A stretch of DNA of 64,000 nt from Parasporobacterium sp. (GCA_017510065.1 JAFWOB010000145.1:1-64000); one strand, 5' to 3'; shown: positions 9,400 through 18,244, numbered from the stretch's first letter. Numbers and translations are program-made. The notes: a model not told the origin generated them from the sequence alone.

Positions 9400-10419
9400 A
9401 TGATCAGAAAAGCAATCGAAAAGTTAATTGATAAAAAAGAGCTGACCTATGAGGAAGCCAATCATGTCATGACTGAGATCATGCGCGGAAAGACAACGAT
9501 CGTGCAGAATGCAGCGTTTCTCGCAGCCCTCTCCGCAAAATGCGCCGGCAGCGGAGCCGTGGACGAGATCGCGGGATGTGCGGCAGCCATGAGAGACCAT
9601 GCTTTGAAAGCACAGCCTGGCGCGGATGTGCTGGAGATCGTGGGAACCGGCGGAGACGGATCTTCCAGTTTTAACATTTCCACTACATCTGCTTTTGTTG
9701 CTGCAGCAGCCGGAGTCAAGGTTGCGAAGCAGGGAAACCGGGCGGAATCTTCCAAATCGGGAACAGCAGACTGTCTGGAGGCGTTAGGTGCCGTCATTAA
9801 CCTGGAACCTGACAAATGCCGGGAGCTTTTGAATGATGTAGGTTTCGCATATTATTATGTGCCGAAGTATCATCCTTCCATTAAATATGTAGGAGAGATC
9901 CGTAAGGAACTGGGATCTCGTTCTGTTTTCAATATCCTGGGGCCTCTCACCAATCCGGCCGATCCGGCCTATTATCTGCTTGGAGTCTACAGTGAGCATC
10001 TGGTAGAACCGGTAGCAAAAGCGCTGGTCCGTCTGGGAACAAAGAGAGGACTGGTGGTATACGGCCGTGACAGATTGGATGAGATCTCTATGAGCGCACC
10101 CACTGCGGTATGTGAGATCCGGGATGGCTATTACCGCTCCTATGTGATCACACCGGAGGATTTCGGCATGCGCAGGTGCAGCCGTGAGGAACTGGTAGGA
10201 GGAACTCCGGAAGTAAATGCCTCCATTACAAGAGCGATCCTGAACGGCACCGAAAAAGGTGCCAAGAGAAAAGTCGTGCTCTTAAATGCCGGCGCCGCCA
10301 TCTATGCTGCCGGAGCAGCAGAAAGCATCGCAGAAGGAATCCGGATCGCTGCCGACTGCATTGACAGCAAAGAAGCTTTGAACAGGATGGAGGAATTCAT
10401 CAGCAAATCCCGTCAGTAA
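9400..10419 (+). CDS. trpD: TrpD, anthranilate phosphoribosyltransferase (solitary)
   Basis: A 339-residue enzyme of the TrpD family, which transfers phosphoribosyl from PRPP to anthranilate in tryptophan synthesis. The family motifs are well kept: [19 protein letters not shown] (PRPP site), [21 protein letters not shown], and [14 protein letters not shown] 9400 is chosen because GGGAGGAAAAAAC stands directly upstream; the open frame before it has no family similarity. No other trp gene is present nearby. It follows the cobalamin operon by about 140 bp, which is an unusual position, so a different aromatic acceptor is possible although the active-site blocks look like ordinary TrpD. Confidence 0.9.
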   Translation: MIRKAIEKLIDKKELTYEEANHVMTEIMRGKTTIVQNAAFLAALSAKCAGSGAVDEIAGCAAAMRDHALKAQPGADVLEIVGTGGDGSSSFNISTTSAFVAAAAGVKVAKQGNRAESSKSGTADCLEALGAVINLEPDKCRELLNDVGFAYYYVPKYHPSIKYVGEIRKELGSRSVFNILGPLTNPADPAYYLLGVYSEHLVEPVAKALVRLGTKRGLVVYGRDRLDEISMSAPTAVCEIRDGYYRSYVITPEDFGMRRCSREELVGGTPEVNASITRAILNGTEKGAKRKVVLLNAGAAIYAAGAAESIAEGIRIAADCIDSKEALNRMEEFISKSRQ

Positions 10420-10442
10420 AGTATGGAAAGGCGGTGAAGTAC

Positions 10443-10856
10443 ATGCCGAAAGTGAAGATCCTCTGTATCACTGTTATCGCATGTCTGCTTCTTCCTGTAT
10501 TCACTTATGCAGAAGCATGGAATCCGGATCCTGCCGGAAGTTATGTCAGTTTTGAAGAAGGCCGGATTGTAGTCATCACAAAGGATAAGATCCTGAACCG
10601 GATCTGCGATCCGGAATCCTGGGAAATTCAGGATGAGATATCATACCGCTATACTGCCTGTCCAACCACTCTTACCTTTGGCAGGAAAGCAAAAGATGCC
10701 GTCCGTATCCTTGCCGTGAATGAAAACGACGGTTCCGATCTATGGATCTTATATTACGATCCTGGTGTTCCGGATGACCTGATCGTAGAGTATAAGACAG
10801 ATGACCGGGAAGCCCCAGAAGAACCGGTGGTCTTCTCCAGGGCGGAGAATCAGTGA
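10443..10856 (+). CDS. Small secreted protein of unknown function
   Basis: About 137 residues beginning with a clear signal peptide: MPKVK, a hydrophobic stretch ILCITVIACLLLPVF, then TYAEA as a plausible cleavage site. ATG 10443 is chosen because AAAGGCGGTG lies a few bases upstream; a GTG at 10434 is an alternative. The mature part contains two cysteines (RICDPESW and TACPTT), which could form a disulfide. No family is recognised. It starts 23 bp after trpD and may be co-transcribed with it. The stop lies just before a periodic dyad array. Confidence 0.65.
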   Translation: MPKVKILCITVIACLLLPVFTYAEAWNPDPAGSYVSFEEGRIVVITKDKILNRICDPESWEIQDEISYRYTACPTTLTFGRKAKDAVRILAVNENDGSDLWILYYDPGVPDDLIVEYKTDDREAPEEPVVFSRAENQ

Positions 10857-10865
10857 ATAGCAGTG

Positions 10866-11188
10866 TTCTTGTTTTTGCTGTTTTTATGAATTAAGAATAC
10901 CTGATGTTCTTGAATTAGAGTTTCCACATATTTGAGAATATATAGTATTCTTGATTAGCCATTTTTCAAATTTAAAGAACAGGTCAAGTGTTCTTTATTT
11001 TAAGATCTGCCATATAAAAGAATATAAAATATTCTCATATGGGCTACTTTCGGAATTCAAGAATACTCTGGCTGTTCTCATATATTAAAAAATGCCGGAA
11101 AAAGAACATTTTGTATTCTCGAATTTAAAAAAAACCTGATCAGAGAACAGGTGGTGTTCTTAAAATAGGAAGAGGGCAAAATTGAGAA
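10866..11188. repeat. Periodic array of AGAA/TTCT inverted half-sites with invariant 24-nt linkers
   Basis: Reading along the + strand, AGAA cores begin at 10894, 10935, 10976, 11019, 11060, 11103, 11144 and 11185, and TTCT cores at 10866, 10907, 10948, 10991, 11032, 11075, 11116 and 11157. The distance from each TTCT end to the next AGAA is exactly 24 nt in all eight cases. The distance from AGAA to the following TTCT is 9 or 11 nt. Most pairs extend to AGAAYA and TRTTCT. The linker sequences differ from each other. The array fills the gap between two convergent genes, and no protein-coding frame is supported there. Confidence 0.8.
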
Positions 11189-11205
11189 CCACATAGAGTG
11201 ATCAA

Positions 11206-11238
11206 TCAAAAAGAGCTGCCGCATCAGCGGCAGCTCTT
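11206..11238 (-). terminator. Intrinsic terminator for the two-repeat secreted protein gene
   Basis: A perfect 12-bp stem, AAGAGCTGCCGC at 11211-11222 and its complement at 11227-11238, encloses the loop ATCA. On the minus strand it is followed by TTTTTGATTG, so it terminates the leftward gene ending at 11272. On the plus strand the T tract is missing. Confidence 0.85.
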
Positions 11239-11271
11239 AGTCTGTGTCATTGCAGACAGGAAAGATCCTGT

Positions 11272-12717
11272 TTACTGAAGTTCAATGTAAACGGTATCCT
11301 TAAAGAGCGGATCTGCCCAGAAATCATTATAGTCTTCGACTTCGATTGCCAGTTCCAGATCTTCGATGACTTCAATGTCATTTTCCTCCAGATCTTCCCA
11401 GTACCAGTGAATATCCGCATTGGACTTCATGCCTGCCGGTACATATTCATACAGATAAGGATAGATCTCGTAGCCGTTGATGGCAGAGGAGCTGTCCAGG
11501 GAGAATCTGACATCCTGGTCAGTATTGTTCTCGCAGTAAACAAATGCTTTGAAGTAATAGTCATCTTCCGTATCAAATCCGGTCAGGATCATCTTGATGC
11601 CGTTTTCATCTGCCAGGACGATGTCATCATCATCAAATACCTGCTCCGGCTGTGCAGGAACATCTGCGCCGAAAGGAAGAACGACAAACTTCTGGTCTTC
11701 CAGATAATCAGCGGACCAGTCATCATCATCGCGGACGATCATCCGGAATGCGATAGTGCCGATATCGGTAATATTGTTCTCTTCCAGGTCTTCTGCGTAG
11801 AAATGCATTTCGGCATTGGTCTTGTGGTGACCCGCAACCGTCTCTCCAAAGTAGCAGCCTACCATATAATTGTTGACTGCAACATAATCGGTGGAGAAGT
11901 ACAGGTTAAGGTCTGTTTTGTTCTCCAGGTATACCTTGCAGGTGAACGGATAATAGTCGTCTCCGGTGCTGAATTTCTTCATGGTGACTTTGCAGACATC
12001 ATCGTCGAACAGAACGACTTCCTCAACCTGGGTTGCGTCGATGGCATCCGCCGGGACTCCGGCAGCTTCACCGCCGCCTGCAGGAGCAGGTGCCGGAGCG
12101 GGAGCAGGAGCAGGAGCGGCAGCGCCGACCTTGATCGTATCGATGAAGGCATCAAATACATCATAGCCATCGTCTTCTCCCATGGAAGCGAAAGCGAACG
12201 GAGCGATACCGGATTCCAGCTGCAGGACCAGGTTGTAAGTGTTGTATCCGCCAGCGGCAACAACTTCCATCCACAGAGCATTATGACCATCGACTTCGAT
12301 CAGATCGTAAGCTGTCACTTCACCGTCACCGCCGAAAGACCCAAGGAGCAGCTCCTGGTTCGCAGGATCTGTCAGATCGATGTTTTCTCCTTCCGGTGCT
12401 TCAAAATAGGAAGCAGACAGGATCGTGGTAAAATCTTCAGACATGAACATCAGCTCATCGCCTACGGTCTCTTCCTGCATCGGGCTCAGGGTATCCGGAA
12501 CACTGAAGGAGACGGGACCTACAGAATAAGTACCTGCAGACACTTCTTCAGGAATTTCTTCTGTTGTCTCTTCACCGCCGTTCAGAGAAGCCAGCAGGGC
12601 AAGAAGGTCACTGAGGGAAGTATCGCTGGACTCTTCGGCGAAGGAGACAACTCCGAGACCAAAGCACAGGGACAGTGCAGTAGCAAGGCAAAGTATTGTT
12701 TTTACTAATCGTTTCAT
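11272..12717 (-). CDS. Secreted protein with a duplicated C-terminal domain, function unknown
   Basis: 481 residues, start at 12717 because AGGAGGATATGC precedes that ATG on the minus strand. MKRLVKTILCLATALSLCFGLGVVSFAEE is a signal peptide. The mature protein has an N-terminal domain (about residues 60 to 205), a linker of alternating Ala-Pro (APAPAPAPAP) and Gly, then two related C-terminal repeats (about 230-345 and 355-481). Both repeats show acid-rich DDD starts, a DDYY motif, E-N-x-T-D, and AEDLEENNI or WEDLEENDI. The protein is very acidic. No family or enzyme motif is recognised; an extracellular binding or lipoprotein-like role is only a guess. It is transcribed divergently from the amino-acid transporter. 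Confidence 0.75.
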   Translation of the reverse strand: MKRLVKTILCLATALSLCFGLGVVSFAEESSDTSLSDLLALLASLNGGEETTEEIPEEVSAGTYSVGPVSFSVPDTLSPMQEETVGDELMFMSEDFTTILSASYFEAPEGENIDLTDPANQELLLGSFGGDGEVTAYDLIEVDGHNALWMEVVAAGGYNTYNLVLQLESGIAPFAFASMGEDDGYDVFDAFIDTIKVGAAAPAPAPAPAPAPAGGGEAAGVPADAIDATQVEEVVLFDDDVCKVTMKKFSTGDDYYPFTCKVYLENKTDLNLYFSTDYVAVNNYMVGCYFGETVAGHHKTNAEMHFYAEDLEENNITDIGTIAFRMIVRDDDDWSADYLEDQKFVVLPFGADVPAQPEQVFDDDDIVLADENGIKMILTGFDTEDDYYFKAFVYCENNTDQDVRFSLDSSSAINGYEIYPYLYEYVPAGMKSNADIHWYWEDLEENDIEVIEDLELAIEVEDYNDFWADPLFKDTVYIELQ

Positions 12718-12786
12718 GCATATCCTCCTTACATATAGGGGCATTGAATGCAAAATGCATAGTTTTTGCCCGGTTATCGTAATTGG

Positions 12787-12815
12787 ATATTAGCATAATG
12801 CCGGTTTATTTGCAA
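12787..12815 (-). promoter_or_regulatory. Promoter for the two-repeat secreted protein gene
   Basis: On the minus strand TTGCAA (12815-12810) is followed after 17 bp by TAATAT (12792-12787), about 70 bp upstream of the start codon. The spacing is ideal and both hexamers are near consensus. Confidence 0.6.
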
Positions 12816-12830
12816 TTGTAATAATAATTG

Positions 12831-12858
12831 TTGATAATAATAAAAATAGTGCTATAAT
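12831..12858 (+). promoter_or_regulatory. Promoter for the amino-acid ABC transporter operon
   Basis: TTGATA (12831-12836), a 16-bp spacer and the perfect -10 hexamer TATAAT (12853-12858). Transcription would begin near 12865, leaving a leader of about 100 nt that contains three TGCATAAAA repeats. A second possible -10 (TATACT at 12932) has no good -35. Confidence 0.65.
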
Positions 12859-12875
12859 TTTCACCATGATTGGAG

Positions 12876-12915
12876 TGCATAAAAGATGCATAAAACGATG
12901 TTTTGATGCATAAAA
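12876..12915 (+). promoter_or_regulatory. Three TGCATAAAA direct repeats, candidate operator
   Basis: The nonamer TGCATAAAA occurs at 12876-12884, 12887-12895 and 12907-12915, phased by 11 and 20 bp, close to one and two helical turns. The first two also create the dyad TGCAT-N5-ATGCA. They lie just downstream of the transporter promoter, where a bound protein would block transcription. A related TGCAAAATGCAT occurs at 12749-12760, before the divergent gene. An ArgR-like regulator is one possibility because argG and argH follow, but the match to the usual Arg box is partial. Confidence 0.5.
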
Positions 12916-12962
12916 TGTGCGGACAAAGCAGTATACTTTTTAGTAATATACGGAGGATTATT

Positions 12963-13757
12963 ATGAAAAAAACATTCTTATCCATTCTTGCAGCTCTCAT
13001 CTGTATGACCATGGTATTTTCCATGACCGCATTCGCAGCGGAAGCAGCACCTGTCAGCACGGTAGAGGAAGGTGTCCTCAACATCGCTACCAATGCTGAG
13101 TTCCCTCCTTATGAATTTAAGGAAGGCGACGGATTTGCCGGTATCGACATCGAGATCGCAGGCGCAATCGCAGAAGCGCTTGGCCTTGAGCTGAAAGTAA
13201 ATGACGTGGAGTTCGGATCCATCATCGGCGGCGTACAGTCAGGCAAATATGATATCGGTATTGCCGGTATGACCAAGACAGAGGAAAGACTCCAGAGCGT
13301 TAACTTCTCCGAGACCTATGCCATCGGTGTGCAGGTTATCATCGTAAAAGAAGATTCCGATATTCAGACTGCGGATGATCTGGTAGGCCGTAAGATCGGT
13401 GTGCAGCAGGATACCACAGGCGACATCTATTGCTGCGGTGATTTCGGTGATGAGAATGTGACCGAATACAGAAACGGCGCAGAAGCCGTGCAGGGCCTGA
13501 TCGCAGGCAAGGTTGACTGTGTTGTTATCGACAATGAGCCGGCAAAATCCTATGTTGCAGCAACAGAAGGCCTCAAGATCCTGGATACGGAATATGTTAC
13601 CGAGGAATACGCGATCTGCATCGCAAAGGAAAGTGAAGACCTGCTCGCAGCGATCAACGGCGTGATCAAGGATCTTCAGGAGTCCGGCAAGCTGCAGGAG
13701 ATCGTAGACAAATATATCTCTGCAGGAGAAGAAGCTGAGGAAGAAGAAAGCAAATAA
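12963..13757 (+). CDS. Amino-acid ABC transporter substrate-binding protein
   Basis: 264 residues of the periplasmic-binding family 3 type. ATG 12963 follows CGGAGGATTATT and begins the signal peptide MKKTFLSILAALICMTMVFSMTAFA. The mature protein has the usual family features: LNIATNAEFPPYEFKEGDGFAGIDIEIA at the N-terminus, DIGIAGMTKTEERLQSVNFSETY, and the hinge block VGRKIGVQQDTTGD. In a Gram-positive cell it would be tethered or secreted; no lipobox cysteine is visible at the cleavage region, which is slightly unusual for this family. Permease and ATPase genes follow. Substrate cannot be assigned; a polar or basic amino acid is suggested by the adjacent arginine genes. Confidence 0.9.
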   Translation: MKKTFLSILAALICMTMVFSMTAFAAEAAPVSTVEEGVLNIATNAEFPPYEFKEGDGFAGIDIEIAGAIAEALGLELKVNDVEFGSIIGGVQSGKYDIGIAGMTKTEERLQSVNFSETYAIGVQVIIVKEDSDIQTADDLVGRKIGVQQDTTGDIYCCGDFGDENVTEYRNGAEAVQGLIAGKVDCVVIDNEPAKSYVAATEGLKILDTEYVTEEYAICIAKESEDLLAAINGVIKDLQESGKLQEIVDKYISAGEEAEEEESK

Positions 13758-13787
13758 GCAGAGCTTAGGAGCAAGGGTACTTGATCT

Positions 13788-14525
13788 ATGACAGAATGGT
13801 TTAACAGCCTGGCTGATACTTTTTACCGGTGCTTTATCGAGGACAGCAGATGGAAATGGATGCTGGAAGGTCTCGGCAATACCATGATCATCACGGTATT
13901 TGCCCTGATGATCGGCATCATCCTCGGGATCATCGTTGCAGCCGTAAGATCCACTTATGATATGAACGGAGCCGCCATGAAGAAAAAGGGCGGCCCCGCT
14001 TACATATTCCTACGGATCGGCAATTTCATCTGCAATCTCTTCCTGACCGTAATCCGGGGAACCCCGGTGGTCGTCCAGTTGATGATCATGTATTTCATTA
14101 TCCTCATCAATGTGACCAACGGTGTTCTGGTAGCGATTATTGCCTTCGGCATCAATTCAGGCGCTTATGTGGCTGAGATCTTCCGAAGCGGGATCATGTC
14201 CATTGATGAAGGGCAGATAGAGGCAGGTAGATCTCTGGGATTTAATTATATTCAGACCATGATCTTCATTATCATCCCCCAGGCTGTCAAGGTCGTGCTT
14301 CCCACTCTGTTCAACGAGCTGATCGTCCTGATCAAGGAGACATCGGTTGCCGGCTACGTCGGCGTCATGGATCTGACGAAGGCAGGCGATAAGATCAGGG
14401 GAAGAACGTTTGAAGCTTTCATGCCGCTTTTCGCTGTCGCTGCGGTCTATCTGGTGATCGTCATCATCCTCACCAGGATCCTCAGGATCATAGAGAAAAG
14501 GCTGAGAAAGAGTGAGAGGCGGTAA
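13788..14525 (+). CDS. Amino-acid ABC transporter permease
   Basis: A 245-residue membrane protein of the HisMQ/GlnP type. The N-terminal [22 protein letters not shown] and the coupling block beginning [11 protein letters not shown] are characteristic; the latter is the EAA loop that docks on the ATPase. [10 protein letters not shown] is the family's RGTPLLVQ motif. Between the first two membrane segments is a basic stretch (MKKKGGPAY) that would face the cytoplasm. It follows the binding protein by 30 bp and precedes the ATPase by 5 bp. Confidence 0.93.
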   Translation: MTEWFNSLADTFYRCFIEDSRWKWMLEGLGNTMIITVFALMIGIILGIIVAAVRSTYDMNGAAMKKKGGPAYIFLRIGNFICNLFLTVIRGTPVVVQLMIMYFIILINVTNGVLVAIIAFGINSGAYVAEIFRSGIMSIDEGQIEAGRSLGFNYIQTMIFIIIPQAVKVVLPTLFNELIVLIKETSVAGYVGVMDLTKAGDKIRGRTFEAFMPLFAVAAVYLVIVIILTRILRIIEKRLRKSERR

Positions 14526-14530
14526 CGGTT

Positions 14531-15274
14531 ATGAATGATGCGCTGATACAGGTCAGAGACCTGAAAAAATATTACGACAACGGCAGGATCAAGGCTCTCG
14601 ACGGTGTGGATATCGATATCCGGAAAGGGGAAGTGGTGGTGATCATCGGACCTTCCGGATGCGGAAAGTCCACCTTCCTGAAGAGCCTGAACCTTCTGGA
14701 AATGCCGACGGAAGGCAAGATCATTTTCGAAGGCGTTGACATCAATGACAGCAGTGTGAATGTCAATATCCATCGGCAGAAAATGGGAATGGTGTTCCAG
14801 CATTTCAACCTGTTCCCTCATAAGACCGTACTCGGGAACATTACGCTGGCACCCACAAAGCTGAAGGGGATCAGCAAGGAAAAGGGCCGCGAACGGGCGA
14901 TGGAACTGTTAAGGATGGTCCATCTGGAGGACAAGGCAGATGCCTATCCTGCCCAGCTTTCCGGTGGACAGAAGCAGAGGATCGCCATTGCAAGAGCACT
15001 GGCGATGGATCCGGATGTGATGCTCTTCGATGAACCGACATCCGCCCTGGATCCGGAAATGGTAGGAGAAGTCCTTGATATCATGAAGGAACTGGCCAGG
15101 GGCGGCATGACCATGATCGTGGTCACCCATGAAATGGGATTTGCAAAGGAAGTCGGAAGCCGGGTGATCTTCTTTGACGGAGGACAGATCCGGGAAGAAA
15201 ATACGCCGCAGGAATTCTTTGCCCATCCGAAAGATCCGCGGCTGCAGGATTTTCTCTCAAAAGTACTGATCTGA
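14531..15274 (+). CDS. Amino-acid ABC transporter ATP-binding protein
   Basis: A 247-residue ATPase of the GlnQ/ArtP group. It has Walker [11 protein letters not shown]-loop [18 protein letters not shown], signature [16 protein letters not shown], Walker [16 protein letters not shown] and the switch histidine in [12 protein letters not shown]. It powers uptake through the permease encoded immediately upstream. Its stop codon lies at the base of a long inverted repeat, after which argG begins. Confidence 0.95.
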   Translation: MNDALIQVRDLKKYYDNGRIKALDGVDIDIRKGEVVVIIGPSGCGKSTFLKSLNLLEMPTEGKIIFEGVDINDSSVNVNIHRQKMGMVFQHFNLFPHKTVLGNITLAPTKLKGISKEKGRERAMELLRMVHLEDKADAYPAQLSGGQKQRIAIARALAMDPDVMLFDEPTSALDPEMVGEVLDIMKELARGGMTMIVVTHEMGFAKEVGSRVIFFDGGQIREENTPQEFFAHPKDPRLQDFLSKVLI

Positions 15275-15380
15275 TCCGATGTACCTGGTTTTATCTGCTC
15301 TGCAGGGATCTGCTGAAAACGCATTCGCTGATTGTTTTCAGCAGATCCCTGCAGAGCAGATGATACAGGTGCATTGGATC
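15273..15380. repeat. Long intergenic hairpin with 13-nt loop shared with the hairpin at 45 kb
   Basis: A perfect 28-bp inverted repeat (15293-15320 against 15334-15361) encloses the loop GCATTCGCTGATT (15321-15333). A further 15-bp segment (15273-15287 against 15366-15380) pairs with two G-U wobbles, separated by a small internal loop. There is no T tract after the stem, so it is not a typical intrinsic terminator. The element lies between the transporter ATPase and argG. The same loop with closing AAAC/GTTT recurs at 45155-45175 on an unrelated stem. Confidence 0.85.
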
Positions 15381-15425
15381 GGGATCATTCACAAAATAAA
15401 GTAGTAAGAAACAGGAGACAGATAC

Positions 15426-16652
15426 ATGAACAAAGCAGATATTAAAAAAGTGGTACTGGCATATTCAGGAGGACTTGATACTTCCGTCATTATTCCATGG
15501 CTTAAGGAAAACTACAACAACTGCGAAGTGATCGCAGTGGCCGGCAATGTGGGACAGAATGACGAACTGGAAGGTCTTGAGGAAAAGGCGCTCAAAACGG
15601 GTGCATCTAAACTGTATGTCCTAGACCTGATCGATGAATATGTGGAAGATTATATCATCCCTACCATGAAAGCCGGGGCAATCTATGAGGACTACCTGCT
15701 GGGAACCAGCACAGCACGTCCCTGCATCGCAAAAGGACTTGTTGAGATCGCCAGAAAAGAAGGCGCAGACGCGATCTGCCACGGATGTACCGGAAAAGGG
15801 AACGACCAGGTACGGTTTGAACTTGCATTCAAGCATTTCGCCCCGGATCTTCCCATCATTGCTCCCTGGAGGGAGTGGAAGCTGCAGTCCCGTGAAGAAG
15901 AGATCGAATACGCGGAAGCTCACAATGTGCCGCTGAGGATTAACCGCGAAACCAATTATTCCAAGGACAAGAATATCTGGCATCTGTCTCATGAAGGCCT
16001 TGACCTGGAAGATACCGGCAATGAACCCCTGTATGAAAAGGAAGGGTTCCTGGAAATGGGCGTGTCTCCTATTGCGGCGCCGGATAAGCCGGAATACATC
16101 ACCCTTGATTTCGAACAGGGCGTTCCGGTGGCATTGAATGGAGAAAAGATGTCAGCAGCGCAGCTGCTTCTGAAGCTCAATGAAGCAGGCGGACGCAACG
16201 GCATAGGCCTTACGGATATCGTGGAAAACCGTCTTGTCGGCATGAAGTGCCGCGGAGTTTATGAAACACCGGGCGGAACCATCATGTACAGAGCCCATGA
16301 GGCTCTGGAGAGCATCTGCCTTGACAAGATGACCCTGCACGAGAAACAGAAACTGGCAGTTACCTTTGCGGAAGTTGTCTATAACGGCCAGTGGTTCACT
16401 CCGCTCAGGGAAGCGCTGTCCGCCTTCGTGGATAAGACGCAGGAGCATGTCACCGGCAAGGTAAAACTGAAACTGTATAAGGGAAATATCATCAAGGCAG
16501 GACTTTGGAGCAAGTATTCCCTGTACAGCGAGGAAATCGCTACCTTTGGCGCCAGCGATTATGACCAGACAGATGCCAACGGTTTCATCAATCTGTATGG
16601 CCTTCCGATCAAGATTCGTGCCATGGTGGATCAGGCTAATCAGGAACAGTAA
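15426..16652 (+). CDS. argG: ArgG, argininosuccinate synthase
   Basis: A 408-residue cytoplasmic enzyme joining citrulline and aspartate with ATP, the penultimate step of arginine synthesis. The N-terminal AYSGGLDTS is the pyrophosphatase-type P-loop; [33 protein letters not shown] and [16 protein letters not shown] are family blocks. ATG 15426 is preceded by an AGGAGAC site. It lies directly downstream of an amino-acid transporter and upstream of argH, suggesting an arginine acquisition and synthesis locus. Confidence 0.97.
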   Translation: MNKADIKKVVLAYSGGLDTSVIIPWLKENYNNCEVIAVAGNVGQNDELEGLEEKALKTGASKLYVLDLIDEYVEDYIIPTMKAGAIYEDYLLGTSTARPCIAKGLVEIARKEGADAICHGCTGKGNDQVRFELAFKHFAPDLPIIAPWREWKLQSREEEIEYAEAHNVPLRINRETNYSKDKNIWHLSHEGLDLEDTGNEPLYEKEGFLEMGVSPIAAPDKPEYITLDFEQGVPVALNGEKMSAAQLLLKLNEAGGRNGIGLTDIVENRLVGMKCRGVYETPGGTIMYRAHEALESICLDKMTLHEKQKLAVTFAEVVYNGQWFTPLREALSAFVDKTQEHVTGKVKLKLYKGNIIKAGLWSKYSLYSEEIATFGASDYDQTDANGFINLYGLPIKIRAMVDQANQEQ

Positions 16653-16740
16653 ACATAATAAATATCCGGATTCCGGATTACATTTCCTTAAACAGGCTGC
16701 GTACGATCTTTAAGAGACGAACCGCTGTTTTCCGAAAAGA

Positions 16741-16785
16741 ACAGGTTATGTATGATTTTGCTTTAAAAAATCATGCATAACCTGT
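16741..16785. repeat. Hairpin between argG and argH
   Basis: ACAGGTTATG and the following ATGATTTT form a 19-bp stem (16741-16759 with 16767-16785; one G-U pair) around a short loop. No T tract follows on the plus strand, so it does not look like a standard terminator. It might be a processing site or an attenuator that tunes argH relative to argG. Its stem and loop differ from those of the hairpins at 15.3 and 45.1 kb. Confidence 0.7.
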
Positions 16786-16861
16786 AAAATTAGGAAAATG
16801 CTGCGGCAGGACGTGCATAGCCTGGTTTTTTATTATTATCAAATAGAAAAGGATGGACAAT

Positions 16862-18244
16862 ATGGCAAAAATGTGGGCAGGTCTCACTTCGGGAGAGACC
16901 AGTAAGATAGCGGATGATTTCAATTCTTCCATTTCCTTCGACTGCAGGATGTATGAGCAGGATATCAAGGGGAGTATGGCACATGCAGCGATGCTGTCTG
17001 CCAGGGGGATTCTTTCGGAAGAAGATGCAGCCAGCATCACGGAGGGTCTGGCAGGGATCCTGAAGGACCTGAAGGACGGTACACTGAAGATCGATCCGGC
17101 AGCAGAGGATATCCACATGTTTGTAGAACAGGTACTGACAGAGCGGATCGGAGATGCCGGAAAAAAACTGCATACAGCACGATCCAGAAATGATCAGGTG
17201 GCTCTGGACCTTCGGATGTATCTGCGGGAACAGATCGATGAGATCATGGAGAAGATCCGGAAACTGGGAAGGGCAGTTACAGGCGTGGCTCAGAAACATA
17301 CCGCTTCGATCATGCCGGGTTATACTCATTTGCAGAGGGCCCAACCGGTCACATTTGCCCATCATCTCCTGGCTTATGCCATGATGCTGACCAGGGATCT
17401 GGATCGATTCTCCGACTGCCGGAAGAGGATGAACATTTCTCCGATCGGAAGCTGTGCCCTGGCAGGTACAACTTATGACACTGACCGGGAAATGGAAGCG
17501 GCATCCCTTGGATTTGACGGGATTACCCTGAATTCCATGGACGGGGTTTCCGACCGGGATTTTTGCGTGGAGCTTTTAAACTGTATTGCCATTCTGATGA
17601 TGCACCTGTCCAGGTTTTCCGAGGAGATCATTCTCTGGTCCAGCTGGGAATTCAAGTATATTGAATTGTCTTCCGATTATACGACAGGGTCATCCATCAT
17701 GCCGCAGAAGAAAAACTCCGATATGGCAGAACTGGTGAGGGGGAAGACAGGACGTGTATACGGCGATCTGATGACGCTTCTCACCATGCTGAAGGGACTG
17801 CCTCTGGCCTATAACAAGGATATGCAGGAAGACAAAGAGGCTGTTTTTGATGCTGTGGATACCGTGAAGATGTGTCTGGATGTTTTTGAAGGCATGATAA
17901 GCACCATGACGGTCCTTACAAAGCGGATGCGGGAAGCAGCCGGAAAAGGATTTATCAACGCGACGGATCTGGCGGATTATCTGGTGAAAAAAGGCCTTCC
18001 GTTCCGGGATGCCTACAAGATCTCAGGCGGGATCGTCAGAGAATGTATGGCACAGGGGACCGTGCTGGAACAGTTTCCGCTTGTCGCCTACCGCAGATTC
18101 AGCCCGCTGTTTGAAGAAGATGTCTTCGAGGCGATCGATCTGGCAGCCTGTGTGGAAAGAAGGATCAGCAAAGGAGGTCCCTCAGAAGCTTCTGTACAGC
18201 AGCAGCTGGAAATAGCCGAACGGATCTTTGGCGGAAAAAAATGA
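16862..18244 (+). CDS. argH: ArgH, argininosuccinate lyase
   Basis: A 460-residue member of the fumarase/aspartase superfamily; it splits argininosuccinate into arginine and fumarate. The superfamily signature GSSIMPQKKNSDMAELVRG contains the catalytic serine loop; HTARSRNDQVALDLRMYLR and PGYTHLQRAQPVTFAHH are further argininosuccinate lyase blocks. ATG 16862 (MAKMWAG) is preferred with an AAAAGGA site upstream; another ATG at 16853 is in frame but sits on that site. It completes arginine synthesis with argG. Confidence 0.96.
   Translation: MAKMWAGLTSGETSKIADDFNSSISFDCRMYEQDIKGSMAHAAMLSARGILSEEDAASITEGLAGILKDLKDGTLKIDPAAEDIHMFVEQVLTERIGDAGKKLHTARSRNDQVALDLRMYLREQIDEIMEKIRKLGRAVTGVAQKHTASIMPGYTHLQRAQPVTFAHHLLAYAMMLTRDLDRFSDCRKRMNISPIGSCALAGTTYDTDREMEAASLGFDGITLNSMDGVSDRDFCVELLNCIAILMMHLSRFSEEIILWSSWEFKYIELSSDYTTGSSIMPQKKNSDMAELVRGKTGRVYGDLMTLLTMLKGLPLAYNKDMQEDKEAVFDAVDTVKMCLDVFEGMISTMTVLTKRMREAAGKGFINATDLADYLVKKGLPFRDAYKISGGIVRECMAQGTVLEQFPLVAYRRFSPLFEEDVFEAIDLAACVERRISKGGPSEASVQQQLEIAERIFGGKK

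Noticed and set aside
10866..11188. CRISPR array interpretation of the periodic repeats
   Set aside because: Only 4- to 6-nt half-sites are conserved, the would-be repeats differ in the middle, and there are no cas genes; the regular spacing alone is not enough.
11407..12708. A 433-residue open frame on the plus strand across the secreted-protein gene
   Set aside because: It lies antisense to a gene with a signal peptide, ribosome binding site, promoter and terminator, and its translation has no recognisable domain; high codon bias of the real gene keeps the antisense frame open.
12876..12895. Firm assignment of an ArgR box
   Set aside because: The dyad is TGCAT-N5-ATGCA, whereas the usual box is close to TGAAT-N4-ATTCA; spacing and bases differ, so only a tentative link was kept.
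15273..15380. Rho-independent terminator interpretation of the long hairpin
   Set aside because: The stem is far longer than usual and no T tract follows on either strand.
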